From the NCBI RefSeq assembly GCF_034274695.1, contig NZ_CP128362.1, forward strand, positions 744,001 to 808,000: a DNA stretch of 64,000 nucleotides, written 5' to 3'. The notes beneath the pieces are model-generated. The model was not told the DNA's origin, searched no databases, and worked only from the letters and a program-made list of their open reading frames with translations. Positions within the stretch are counted from its first letter, which is position 1. The number at the start of each line of letters is the position of its first letter. A program made the translations under genes and the position numbers. Below, piece by piece: positions 53,465 to 63,142 of the stretch. The stretch comes from Chitinophaga sp. LS1 (GTDB lineage: Bacteria > Bacteroidota > Bacteroidia > Chitinophagales > Chitinophagaceae).

Positions 53465-56400
53465 ATGCACACAGACAACGCACTTTTCTCAACCCGCGTC
53501 AAACACGCATTCGCAGCCACTATGGCCCTGCTACTGCTGGTTACCTCCGCCATGGCCAGACCATCATCCGGCAGGCAGGAACTGCACAAAATGCTACAAC
53601 GCTTCCAGGTTCAACAAGGCAGCCTCTCCTCTGCCCTCAAACAACTGGAATCTGCCGCCCAGATCAGTCTTGCCTACGATGAAGATGCCCTCAGGAAAGT
53701 CCAGGTGCACGCCAACACCTACCGCAAAACCGCGGTGATCGCGATCCTCCAGGACCTCCTCAACCAATCTTCTTTAAAATTCGAAGAACGCTACAACACC
53801 ATCTTAATCTATGACAGCGCTGCCACCCTGGCTCACACCAGCCTCCAGCAAGCTGCCAACGACATCACCATCACCGGTTCTGTATCTGACAAAAACGGTC
53901 CCCTCATCGGCGCTACCGTTTTCGTAAAAGGAACTACCAAAGGCACACACACTGATGCCAGCGGTCAATTCAAACTCACCGTACCTGAAAATGCAACCAT
54001 CTCTATCACAATGATTGGTTACAAATCAGCAGACATCACCATCGGTGCAGAACGTACCTTCAACATCGTTTTACAGGAAAATAGCCTGAACCTGAACCAA
54101 CTCGTTGTAGTAGGTTACGGTACCCAGCGTAAAGCTACCGTATCCGGTGCGATTGCTGATGTTCAGATGGATAAACTCACCTCCCGCTCACTGAACGACG
54201 TCACCGAAGCTCTGCAAGGTAAAGCTGCCGGTGTGATCGTATCCAACAACGGGGGTGATCCAACCTCAAAGCCAACTGTATACGTGCGTGGCTTAGGTGG
54301 TATCAACGGTGAATCTGCACTCTATGTTGTTGATGGATCTATCTACACCGGTGGTCCTATCAACCCGAACGATATCGAATCTATCAACGTACTGAAAGAC
54401 GCCTCTGCTGCCATCTATGGTGCACGCGCTTCCGGCGGTGTCATCCTCATCACGACCAAGAAAGGTAAATCAGGTACTGCGACCGTTTCTGTTGATGCTA
54501 AAACCGGCTGGCAATGGGCTGCTAAAAAACTCGACGTTCTCACTGCTAAAGAATTTGCAGACGTTGAAAACACCGCTTACGATGCTGCTGGTATCGCTCG
54601 TGCTGATGCCTTTAATGCTGCCATCTATCCTGACGGACAAATCACCCGTACCGACTGGCAGGACCAGATTTTCCGTACCGGTAAAATCCAGGATTACAAC
54701 ATAGGCGTAAACGGTGGTACTGACAAAAACCATTACTACATGGGCTTTGGCTACCGTAACAACGAAGGTATCCTTCTCAATACTAACAGTGAGCGCTATA
54801 CTTTCCGCCTCAATTCCGATGCGCAGATCAAACCATGGTTGAAGATCGGCGAAAACATGAGTTATACTTATAACAACGGTAACGGTGCGAACACAACCAG
54901 CCCTTACACCGGTGTTATCTTCACTGCACTGGGTTACCCACGCAATGTGACACCTTATACTGCTACCGGTGCTTTCAGCGGGCTGCCAGCTGCTTATGCA
55001 GGTTCTTATGGTGACCTCGCCAACCCGGTTGCTACCCTGATGCGCCTTGATTCCAAAACGCCTGTCAATGCAATCAACCTCAACCCGTATGCTGAATTAA
55101 CCCTGACCAAAGACCTGACCTTCCGCTCTAACTTCAGTGTGACCAAGTCTTTCAGCGATCAGAAAACATTCACTACCCGTGCGCTTGAAATCGGTAAGAT
55201 CAACAGCAACAACTCACTGGTTGAAACAATTCAGGATTACTCAGATATCCTGTCTGAACAAACATTGAACTACGCTCACCGTTTCGGTCTGCACAACATC
55301 AATGCTTTAGCAGGTTACACCTATCAACATCATACTGAAAAATACCTCATCGCTACTGCCAACTCTTTCAGCGATGAGCGTGATGTATATCGTTATTTTG
55401 ACAACGCTGCTGCATGGTCTAAACCAAGTAGCGGTATTGAACAGGACGCAGTGGAATCTTTCCTCGCCCGTGTGAACTACGACTACAACAGCAGATACCT
55501 CTTCACCATCCTGGGTCGTCGTGATGGTAGCTCCCGCGTAGCAGCACAGAACCGCTACCAGAACTACTACTCTGTATCCGGTGGTTGGGTATTGTCCGAC
55601 GAAAATTTCATGAAAGACATCAAATGGCTGAGCATCGCGAAACTCCGCGCCAGCTATGGTGTACTGGGTAACCTGGGTAGCGTTCCTGCTAATGCACTCA
55701 ACGTAAACCTGGCCTCTGTATCTGTATATACTGGTGCTGAAGGTACCCTGTCTACTGGTTTAGCTGAAAATGCACTCTCTAATCCAAACCTGAAATGGGC
55801 GGAATCAAAACAACTCAACTTTGGTACTGACCTCGCATTCTTCAAAAACCAACTGTCATTAACGGCTGATTACTTTATTAAGACCACCACTAACATGGTG
55901 ATGCAGGTAAACCCACCAAGTACTGCAGGTGTGAGCGAAGGTATGTACAAGAACATGGGCGAGGCACGTGATAAGGGTATTGAACTGGGTCTGAACTACA
56001 ATGGCAAAGTCGGTAAAGACTTCACTTACGGTGTAGGTGCTACTATGACTAAAGTAACCAACAAACTGCTGTCACTGCAGACAGGTCTGACTGAAGTGGT
56101 AAGCGTAGCTTCTACCAACATCCGTAGCTCCCTGACGCCGCTGGTAACACGTGTAGGTAATCCACAGTATTCTTTCAACGTGATCAAGACTGCCGGTATC
56201 TTCCAGTCACAGGCAGAAGTTGACAGCTATGTAGGTCCTGATGGCGTAACTAAGATCCAGCCTAATGCAAAAGCAGGCGACCGTAAGTTCGTAGATAAAA
56301 ACAGTGATGGTAAGATTGATAACAATGACCGTCAGATCGTAGGTAGCTTCTATCCTGGCTTTACATATGGTTTCAGTCTGAACGCTGCTTACAAAGGTTT

Positions 56401-56848
56401 TGACCTGAACATCTTTGCACAGGGTGTACATGGTAACAAGATCTTCAATGCACTGAAGTATACGAACATGAACCCAAGCATTGGTACGAACTACAACATG
56501 CTGAAAGGTATTCTCGATGCATGGACACCAACACATACGAATACGGATGTAACACGTGTGATCTCTACCGACCTGAATGGTAACTATGGTAATACATCTG
56601 ACTGGTATATCGAAGATGGTTCTTATCTGCGTATCAAGAACGTTACTCTTGGTTATACACTGCCAGTACACCTGACGAATGCAGCGAAGATCGGTGCTGT
56701 ACGTATTTACGCTACTGCAAATAATTTGCTCACATTCACAAAATATAAAGGATACGATCCAGAAGTAGGTATGGATAATTACGGTATCGATGTAGCCCGT
56801 TATCCACAATCAAGAAGCTTCTTACTGGGCTTAAATGTAAACTTCTAA
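53465..56848 (+). CDS. SusC-family TonB-dependent receptor with STN signalling domain
   Basis: 1127 residues. Signal region (about 10-32), STN domain (about 45-118; FQVQQGSLSSALKQLESAAQISLAYD), carboxypeptidase-regulatory-like domain (about 135-205), plug (about 210-330) with LVVVGYGTQRKATVSGAI, VYVRGLGGINGESALYVVDG and VLKDASAAIYGARASGGV, then the barrel. The STN domain contacts FecR (encoded just upstream) and makes expression depend on substrate uptake. Followed after 23 bp by its SusD. The downstream phosphatase suggests a phosphorylated substrate. Confidence 0.96.
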   Translation: MHTDNALFSTRVKHAFAATMALLLLVTSAMARPSSGRQELHKMLQRFQVQQGSLSSALKQLESAAQISLAYDEDALRKVQVHANTYRKTAVIAILQDLLNQSSLKFEERYNTILIYDSAATLAHTSLQQAANDITITGSVSDKNGPLIGATVFVKGTTKGTHTDASGQFKLTVPENATISITMIGYKSADITIGAERTFNIVLQENSLNLNQLVVVGYGTQRKATVSGAIADVQMDKLTSRSLNDVTEALQGKAAGVIVSNNGGDPTSKPTVYVRGLGGINGESALYVVDGSIYTGGPINPNDIESINVLKDASAAIYGARASGGVILITTKKGKSGTATVSVDAKTGWQWAAKKLDVLTAKEFADVENTAYDAAGIARADAFNAAIYPDGQITRTDWQDQIFRTGKIQDYNIGVNGGTDKNHYYMGFGYRNNEGILLNTNSERYTFRLNSDAQIKPWLKIGENMSYTYNNGNGANTTSPYTGVIFTALGYPRNVTPYTATGAFSGLPAAYAGSYGDLANPVATLMRLDSKTPVNAINLNPYAELTLTKDLTFRSNFSVTKSFSDQKTFTTRALEIGKINSNNSLVETIQDYSDILSEQTLNYAHRFGLHNINALAGYTYQHHTEKYLIATANSFSDERDVYRYFDNAAAWSKPSSGIEQDAVESFLARVNYDYNSRYLFTILGRRDGSSRVAAQNRYQNYYSVSGGWVLSDENFMKDIKWLSIAKLRASYGVLGNLGSVPANALNVNLASVSVYTGAEGTLSTGLAENALSNPNLKWAESKQLNFGTDLAFFKNQLSLTADYFIKTTTNMVMQVNPPSTAGVSEGMYKNMGEARDKGIELGLNYNGKVGKDFTYGVGATMTKVTNKLLSLQTGLTEVVSVASTNIRSSLTPLVTRVGNPQYSFNVIKTAGIFQSQAEVDSYVGPDGVTKIQPNAKAGDRKFVDKNSDGKIDNNDRQIVGSFYPGFTYGFSLNAAYKGFDLNIFAQGVHGNKIFNALKYTNMNPSIGTNYNMLKGILDAWTPTHTNTDVTRVISTDLNGNYGNTSDWYIEDGSYLRIKNVTLGYTLPVHLTNAAKIGAVRIYATANNLLTFTKYKGYDPEVGMDNYGIDVARYPQSRSFLLGLNVNF

Positions 56849-56871
56849 TCAAGGTAATTAATACTACAATA

Positions 56872-58374
56872 ATGAAACGTCTTATATCTTTATCATTATC
56901 CATCCTCCTCCTGGCTGCTTGTAACAAGAAGCTGGAGATCACGCCGGCAGGTACCCCTACCAGTGGTAACTTCTGGACAACATCAGACGATGCTGTCGCT
57001 GGTGCCAATGCCCTGTACTCCGAGTTTGACGATGAAAACTTTTATGGTCGTGGCTACTGGTGGTTTATCAACGCCAGTGACGACATGATAACCGGTCGTG
57101 TAAAAGCGGAAGGTGATAACATCAAGAACTTCAACAGCAGCTTTATCGGCGGTTCATACACCGAATCACAGTGGAAGATGCGTTATATCGTAATCAAACG
57201 TGCGAACGATATCATCAAGCACGTTCCTGCTATCGATATGGACGAAACCCTGAAAAACCGTATCCTCGGTGAAGCATATTTCTTCAGTGGTCTCATGTAC
57301 TTTGAACTGGCTTACACATATGGTGATGCCCGCGCAGGTGTACCTATTATAAACCGTGACAGCACTGTAGGCGATGCGCCTATTCCACGTGCTGCAAATG
57401 TAGATGTAGTGTATGACTACGTAGCCAGCGAACTGCAAAAGGCGGCGAACCACCTCCCATACTTTGACACTTACACCACTGATCAATATGGCCGTCCTCA
57501 CAAAACCGCAGCCTGGGCATTCATGAGCAAAATGTACCTATATAAAAAGGACTATGCAAATGCAGAAAAATATGCTGACTCTGTCATCAACAGTGGCAAG
57601 CATGCATTGCTGGCAAATTTCGCTGATGTATTTACTATTGCTAATAACTGGACCAGTGAATATATTTGGTCTGTATATTCTAACTCACAGTCACCAAGTG
57701 GCTGGGGTAGCATTCTGCCAGGTGTGATGCTGGAAAACAAAGGTTGGGGTGAATACAATGGCTGGGGCTATTATATGCCAACCAAAGAGTTGTATGACTC
57801 TTACGAAAGTGGTGACCTGCGCAGGGAAGCGACTATCCTGAAACCAGGAGATAACTTTACTTACTTTGGTACGGCTAAGACGTATGCTTCTACCAACAGT
57901 TTGTCTGGCTATCAGTTCCGCAAGTATATGGAGCCGTTCTCCTATGCCAATCAGGCACATGTGAGCCCGAATGGCGATCACCCGACGACTGACCTGAACC
58001 TGCCACTGATCCGTTATGCAGAAGTGTTGCTGATCAAGGCAGAAGCAGAACTGATGCAGGGTAAGAATGCAGATGTTGAAATCAATAAGATCCGTAACCG
58101 TGCTGGTCTGGCAAGTGTAACGAATGCGACAATGACTGAGTTGAAAAAACAACGTCGTTCAGAACTGGCTGGTGAATGGGCTAACCGTCACTTCGATCTG
58201 GTAAGATGGGGTGATGCACAAGCCACTTATGCACAGCCATTGCACGGGTATTCTGGTGCAATAGTATGGCCTGCACGTACCTTCAATCCAGCTGTACATA
58301 ATGTATGGCCGGTGCCAAGAACAGAGGTAACGAGCAGTAATGGTGTTGTGACCCAGAATGCCGGATGGGAATAA
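56872..58374 (+). CDS. SusD/RagB-family lipoprotein
   Basis: 500 residues. Lipobox LAAC (LSLSILLLAACNKKLEITPAGTP), SusD-like helical N-half (LGEAYFFSGLMYFELAYTYGDARAGVPI) and C-terminal RagB segment (INKIRNRAGLASVTNATMTELKKQRRSELAGEWANRHFDLVRWG, VWPVPRTEV). Surface ligand-binding partner of the preceding receptor. Confidence 0.95.
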   Translation: MKRLISLSLSILLLAACNKKLEITPAGTPTSGNFWTTSDDAVAGANALYSEFDDENFYGRGYWWFINASDDMITGRVKAEGDNIKNFNSSFIGGSYTESQWKMRYIVIKRANDIIKHVPAIDMDETLKNRILGEAYFFSGLMYFELAYTYGDARAGVPIINRDSTVGDAPIPRAANVDVVYDYVASELQKAANHLPYFDTYTTDQYGRPHKTAAWAFMSKMYLYKKDYANAEKYADSVINSGKHALLANFADVFTIANNWTSEYIWSVYSNSQSPSGWGSILPGVMLENKGWGEYNGWGYYMPTKELYDSYESGDLRREATILKPGDNFTYFGTAKTYASTNSLSGYQFRKYMEPFSYANQAHVSPNGDHPTTDLNLPLIRYAEVLLIKAEAELMQGKNADVEINKIRNRAGLASVTNATMTELKKQRRSELAGEWANRHFDLVRWGDAQATYAQPLHGYSGAIVWPARTFNPAVHNVWPVPRTEVTSSNGVVTQNAGWE

Positions 58375-58391
58375 ATCATTTATATAATAAT

Positions 58392-58444
58392 CCCGTCCTC
58401 CCTTTCCCTGGCCCTTTTGGGCCTACCAGGATTGGGAGGGCGGG
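58392..58444 (+). terminator. Long hairpin between SusD and phosphatase genes
   Basis: Outer stem of 11 bp with one wobble pair (58392-58402 with 58434-58444) enclosing an inner CTGG...CCAG and GGCCC-TTTT-GGGCC helix. No T-run follows on the plus strand, so it may be an mRNA-stabilising or attenuating structure. Confidence 0.65.
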
Positions 58445-58467
58445 AATTAATCAAACTTCAATAAACC

Positions 58468-60417
58468 ATGAAAAAATTACTTTTATCCTCTCTATTATTC
58501 GCCACCTTCCAAGCCCAATCCCAGGCTCAAACACAAACTCAAGCCCAATCCCAGGTCCAGGCCCAGGCCCAAACCAAGGTCCAAACTCAGCCCCAATCTC
58601 TGGTTCAAACAAAAACCCAGACCCAATCACAAACACACCCCTACCCTCCAACCTACACCCCCATCAACGCCCACTCCCACAACGACTACGAACAACCCAT
58701 CCCCTTCCTCTCCGCCTACACCCGCCACTTCGGTAGCATCGAAGCCGACGTCTACACCCAAAACAACTCTTTATGGGTCGCTCACGAAACCAAAGAACTC
58801 ACCCCTGACCGTACCCTCGAATCCCTCTATCTCATTCCATTAAAAAACAACATCAAAAAAAACAACGGCACCGCCTACCCAAATTCCCCCGACACCCTCC
58901 AACTCCTGATCGACTTCAAAACCGACAGCATTGCCACCATGGCAGCTCTCATAAAGATCCTCTCTAAATACCCCACTATCACCAACAACCCCACCATCCA
59001 GATCGTGATCAGCGGGAACCAACCCGATCCCAAACTCTGGCACACCTACCCCTCCTATATCTTATTCGACGGCAAGCGTGAAGGCAGCTATCCCGCCGAC
59101 GCTGCCAAACGCATTCCCATGTACAGCACTGATCTGAAAAACTTTACCCAATGGAATGGCAAAGGCATCATCATCAAACCTGAACATGACCGCATCCAAC
59201 AATGGATAGACAGCATACACACCCTTGGTAAAAAAGTACGCTTCTGGGATACTCCTGACAATCCAAACACCTGGAAGACTTTCATGAACCTGGGTGTCAA
59301 CTATATCAATACTGACAAAGTAGAAGCGATCGCCGACTTCCTCTCTAACCGTGCAAACATTGAATACAATGCGACCATGGCACCTCACGAAGTCTACAAA
59401 GCAAAATACATCAACAACGACAGTCTCATTACCATCAATAAAGTCATCCTTCTCATCGGCGATGGTATGGGTCTCACTCAGATATACTCCGGCTTCACTG
59501 GCAACCGTGGCCAACTGAACCTCCTTGAAATGCTGAACATCGGCTTTTCAAAAACCTACTCTTCCGACAGCTACATCACCGACTCTGCTGCCGGCGGCAC
59601 CGCCATGGCATCAGGCAAAAAAACCAATAACCGCTACGTTGGTGTAGATGCCACCGGTGTTGCGATCCCTGCCATCCCTGACATCATTGCACCTAAAGGT
59701 TATGTATCAGGCATCATCAGCGCCGGTGACATCACCGATGCGACTCCTGCTGCCTTCTATGGCCATGCACAGGACAGAAGTTACGAAGACGCTATTGCTA
59801 AAGACTTCCTCAACAGTCCTGTCTCCGTCCTGATCGGTGGCGCTCCCCGTCACTTCAATGCACGTGGGGACAAATTGGATATGCCTGCATTATTAAAAGA
59901 GAAAGGCTACACCTTCACGACTAAATTAGAAGACCTCGACACTATACAATCTTCAAAATATATCAACCTGACTACCCAGGCAGAGCTCTCCATGCAGAAT
60001 GGTCGTGGAGAATTTCTTTCTAAAGCACTCACCAAAACCATCCACACCTTAAACACCAATAAAAAAGGCTTCTTTATCATGGCCGAAGGAGCGCAGATAG
60101 ATTATGGTGGTCATGCCAACAAACTCCCTTATGTCATCACAGAAATGATGGACTTTGACAAGGCCATTGGCGAAGCCATGAAATTCGCAGATGAAGATGG
60201 TCATACCTTAGTGATCGTTACTGCCGATCATGAAACCGGGGGGTTATCCCTGTTAGATGGCAACATCTCCAAAGGTCAGGCAGACGGTCATTTCAGTACC
60301 AATGACCATACTGCGGTGATGGTACCGGTATTTGCTTATGGCCCTAATTCATTGTTATTCAGAGGGGTGTATGAGAATACGGAAATCTTTAAAAAGATCA
60401 TTGATCTGTTGAAATAA
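58468..60417 (+). CDS. Secreted fusion of PI-PLC/GDPD-like phosphodiesterase domain and alkaline phosphatase
   Basis: 649 residues. Signal peptide (about 1-20), a Gln/Ala/Thr low-complexity linker (about 20-57), a phosphodiesterase-like barrel (about 65-300; INAHSHNDYEQPIPFLSAY, SIEADVYTQNNSLWVAHE, LLIDFKTD) and an alkaline phosphatase domain (about 315-649). In the latter, metal ligand Asp332 in LIGDGMG, nucleophile Ser373 in TDSAAGGTAMASG, EGAQIDYGGHAN and Asp587-His588 in VTADHETGG are all present. The two activities in tandem could free phosphate from phosphodiesters such as glycerophospho-compounds. It follows SusCD, so the locus likely scavenges phosphate esters. Confidence 0.9.
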   Translation: MKKLLLSSLLFATFQAQSQAQTQTQAQSQVQAQAQTKVQTQPQSLVQTKTQTQSQTHPYPPTYTPINAHSHNDYEQPIPFLSAYTRHFGSIEADVYTQNNSLWVAHETKELTPDRTLESLYLIPLKNNIKKNNGTAYPNSPDTLQLLIDFKTDSIATMAALIKILSKYPTITNNPTIQIVISGNQPDPKLWHTYPSYILFDGKREGSYPADAAKRIPMYSTDLKNFTQWNGKGIIIKPEHDRIQQWIDSIHTLGKKVRFWDTPDNPNTWKTFMNLGVNYINTDKVEAIADFLSNRANIEYNATMAPHEVYKAKYINNDSLITINKVILLIGDGMGLTQIYSGFTGNRGQLNLLEMLNIGFSKTYSSDSYITDSAAGGTAMASGKKTNNRYVGVDATGVAIPAIPDIIAPKGYVSGIISAGDITDATPAAFYGHAQDRSYEDAIAKDFLNSPVSVLIGGAPRHFNARGDKLDMPALLKEKGYTFTTKLEDLDTIQSSKYINLTTQAELSMQNGRGEFLSKALTKTIHTLNTNKKGFFIMAEGAQIDYGGHANKLPYVITEMMDFDKAIGEAMKFADEDGHTLVIVTADHETGGLSLLDGNISKGQADGHFSTNDHTAVMVPVFAYGPNSLLFRGVYENTEIFKKIIDLLK

Positions 60418-60447
60418 AAGGACCAGATCGTTTAATAATAAAATTGT

Positions 60448-60489
60448 AAATATAAACGGCGCTTAAAATAATAAGCGCCGTTTATATTT
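60448..60489. terminator. Bidirectional terminator between phosphatase and rloB
   Basis: Perfect 18-bp stem (60448-60465 with 60472-60489) with a 6-base loop, A/T-rich at the base on both sides. Confidence 0.85.
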
Positions 60490-60492
60490 ATA

Positions 60493-61153
60493 TTAATTCG
60501 TAGGTTGGATAATCAACTTTTCGACTACTTTATAAACATGAGATCCTATACCACCAGGTATTTCTTCAAGTGCTGAATCAAGTACTTTACCCTGAAAAAT
60601 TGCTTTATGTATATTGGGTAGCAACAAATCAGTTTCAAAGTTCGATTTATTAAATGATCCCAATGCTCCAACAAGCAATTTTTTCCAAATGTCGTCTGTT
60701 ACCTTGTTTTTTATTCTTTAAGATCGCCAACTTTTCTTCTTCAGAAAAACGACTAAAATCTGATACATGCATCAGTAACCAGATTTCAAAACAAGGATTA
60801 CTTATTGCCACATACATTCCACCCGCTGTCTTACATTGATTAACAATTTCCCGCAGATTCTTCCATCTGTCAGTATCAATAATCATCCACAGTTCATCCT
60901 GTACACCAAAATTATATTTATCTTTAGCCTCACTTTTAAGCTTTGCAAAAACATGTTTGGGAGCACTGTTAGTATCGGTCTTAGGCCGTTTTAAAATATG
61001 CAGATAAATTAATTCATCGTTGAAGTACATGCAATCTTTTAAGGCAGAAAAATAAATTTCTTCAGTATCGTTACCTTCAAATGCAAGTACAATTATTCTC
61101 TCTTTATCTTTTGTATTACTTTCCCGAAATAACTCCTGACGTTCTCTTCCCAT
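60493..61153 (-). pseudogene. rloB: RloB-like protein (AbiL-type defence) interrupted by a frameshift
   Basis: The frame from ATG 61153 gives 167 residues and ends in an off-family tail (CWSIGII). The correct family C-terminus (GALGSFNKSNFETDLLLPNIHKAI ... GIGSHVYKVVEKLI) lies in another frame, 60678 down to 60493. Removing one A from the A6 tract (TTTTTT at 60679-60684 on the plus strand) joins them into about 218 residues, normal for RloB. Toprim-like acidic residues are visible: Glu26 in AFEGNDTEE and Asp93/Asp95 in MIIDTDRW. RloB acts with the ATPase RloA in abortive-infection-type defence. Alternatives to decay are phase variation at the homopolymer, programmed slippage, or a sequencing error. 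Confidence 0.75.
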
Positions 61154-61159
61154 AAAATA

Positions 61160-62524
61160 TCAAGGTTGATTAGGCAATATAGTCAACTTCCGCCTATTCC
61201 CAATCCTTGGTACGCCTTTGTATCGGCCCAATAAATAATCTTTTCTAATCTCCTTATCAAAACGAATTGTATATTCTTCCAATGAATGAAGTCTGGTCGC
61301 TCCATCTTTGTCTTTTACCACAAACCATAATTCATCCTTACGTAATAATTTCTGTGTCAACAAGGATGATTCATGTGTTGCAATAATAAGTTGGCTATTC
61401 ACTTCCCGGCCTTTGTCAATAAAAAGGTCTATAATATCGTACATCAAATTTGGATGTAAGCTCCTTTCCATTTCATCAACAACAAAAACGTTATCTCCTT
61501 TTAGCAAATCCATAATTAATGGAATAAAATCCATGATACGATTTGTGCCATCAGATTCATCACCAGGATCAAAGAATTCTTCATTGTCCTGATCTTTGAT
61601 CTTATGTTTAGTCATGAATTTCTTAAAGGAAATTTCATTATTTTGTTTGCTAATAAAAAACGTATTTCTCGAATGAGAGATAACAGCTACTGCTGATTCT
61701 GATTCTTTACTATGGAGCTGATCAAGAATACTGCTTACAACTTTAGAAGGTAAATCCAAGCTTTCCATTTCAACGCGCTCTAAACATACACCACTGATCC
61801 CAGTATCAAAATAATTTAAAAACTCCTGAAAAATAGTCAACAACTTTTCATTGTCTTCCAGTTCAAATTTCAATCCTTCATTATACTTATCGTCAGGAAA
61901 TATTACCTTCAAAGAATTAAGGAACCAATCATTTACGTTCAACAGATCCTCAATATCCTTTACATTCTCTTTGACTCTTCTTGTTCTGATTTCAGTAAGA
62001 AAAAGTTGATTTACAGGTGTAGCTCTGGCAGTAAAACGCAAAAACTGCTGATGATCTTCTTTAGGGTTTTTCTTCAGGAAATATTCTAAATCGAATTCAT
62101 TGCAGTTTCTTTCAAAAAGCTTTATATCACCACTCTTTTTCACTTCATACAACCATTCCTCCACTATTTCAGTATTATTGAATACGAAACCATAAGCATA
62201 ATTTTTCCCTTTATGCTGAATTTCATATTCAATACGGGAATTCCTATTAGTAGCACTGGCATCTAACCTGAATTTTTTATACCCAATCATTGCATCTGAT
62301 CTTGTACCTGCCAGGACCAATCTACGGCCAAATTCTATTGCTCTAACGAGGTTTGATTTTCCAGATGCATTTGCACCAAAAACCAAGGCAGTTTTAAGTA
62401 ACGATACTCCTTTTACAGGCTTTGTCTTATGTTCGGGTTTTAAGACTCCTTTTCCAGGAAGAAAGGAAATTACCTGCCGTTCATTAAATGACGAAAAATT
62501 CTCTACAGAAAACCTAATTAACAT
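61160..62524 (-). CDS. rloA: RloA-type AAA ATPase
   Basis: 454 residues from ATG 62524 (MLIRFSVENFSSFNERQ); the frame from 62548 adds 8 residues. Walker A LVFGANASGKSNLVRAI (about 45-58), signature region DESDGTNRIMDFIPLIM, Walker B NVFVVDEMERSLHP, switch His in LIIATHESSLLTQ, and the C-terminal DYLLGRYKGVPRIGNR block. Partner of RloB, whose gene starts 6 bp downstream. ATPase plus Toprim-like protein is also the architecture of PARIS and OLD-type defence. AT-rich, probably acquired. Confidence 0.9.
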   Translation of the reverse strand: MLIRFSVENFSSFNERQVISFLPGKGVLKPEHKTKPVKGVSLLKTALVFGANASGKSNLVRAIEFGRRLVLAGTRSDAMIGYKKFRLDASATNRNSRIEYEIQHKGKNYAYGFVFNNTEIVEEWLYEVKKSGDIKLFERNCNEFDLEYFLKKNPKEDHQQFLRFTARATPVNQLFLTEIRTRRVKENVKDIEDLLNVNDWFLNSLKVIFPDDKYNEGLKFELEDNEKLLTIFQEFLNYFDTGISGVCLERVEMESLDLPSKVVSSILDQLHSKESESAVAVISHSRNTFFISKQNNEISFKKFMTKHKIKDQDNEEFFDPGDESDGTNRIMDFIPLIMDLLKGDNVFVVDEMERSLHPNLMYDIIDLFIDKGREVNSQLIIATHESSLLTQKLLRKDELWFVVKDKDGATRLHSLEEYTIRFDKEIRKDYLLGRYKGVPRIGNRRKLTILPNQP

Positions 62525-62712
62525 AGTAATCTGGATTTTAATATGCAATATGGTGATTTTTTCACAACAAGACTAATAAAAACTATAATTATTTATCACT
62601 GATCCGGGTATTCATTGTAATTTTCAACATGTACAGAATATACATTTTAATAATTAACAATACATTCATGTAAAATACTGATCTGTAATTGTCAATTATT
62701 TACATTTATACC

Positions 62713-63138
62713 ATGAAACCAAAAAAAATCCTGTATCTTTTTATCCTGAATACATTGTTATTCATCCAGTTTGCAAATGCACAGACAGACAGTGCAAAAA
62801 TCATGTTAACGAAGTTTTACAAGGCTTACATTCCGGCTGTTGAATCCAGCACCGGAGAACGCCAAATTGAAAAATTGCAGAAACAATACAGTACCGCCAA
62901 ACTTATCTCCCGGGTAAAAAAACAAACTGAAACAATGGAGCTGGATTACGATCCATATCTGAATGCACAGGATGCTGACAAGGATTGGGTAAGAACATTG
63001 CAAATTGAAAAAGATCCAAAAACTCCTAACTTGTACAATGTTTCCTTTTTAGATAACTACGAAAAGAAAAGACACTATATAAAAGTCTTCGTTACAAAAG
63101 AAAGAAATCAATATAAAATCAGCGGATTTAAAAACTAA
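62713..63138 (+). CDS. DUF3828-like secreted protein
   Basis: 141 residues from ATG 62713 (signal peptide MKPKKILYLFILNTLLFIQFANAQ); the frame from 62689 only adds spacer. MLTKFYKAYIPAVESS, SRVKKQ and DYDPYLNAQDADKDWVRTLQIEK match the pattern I associate with DUF3828. Function unknown. The next gene starts 4 bp after its stop, so they are an operon. Confidence 0.8.
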   Translation: MKPKKILYLFILNTLLFIQFANAQTDSAKIMLTKFYKAYIPAVESSTGERQIEKLQKQYSTAKLISRVKKQTETMELDYDPYLNAQDADKDWVRTLQIEKDPKTPNLYNVSFLDNYEKKRHYIKVFVTKERNQYKISGFKN

Positions 63139-63142
63139 TATT

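Noticed and set aside
60421..60445. 3'-end echo of the phosphatase gene
   Set aside because: There is weak similarity between the gene end and the following 25 bases, but it is within what AT-rich sequence gives by chance.
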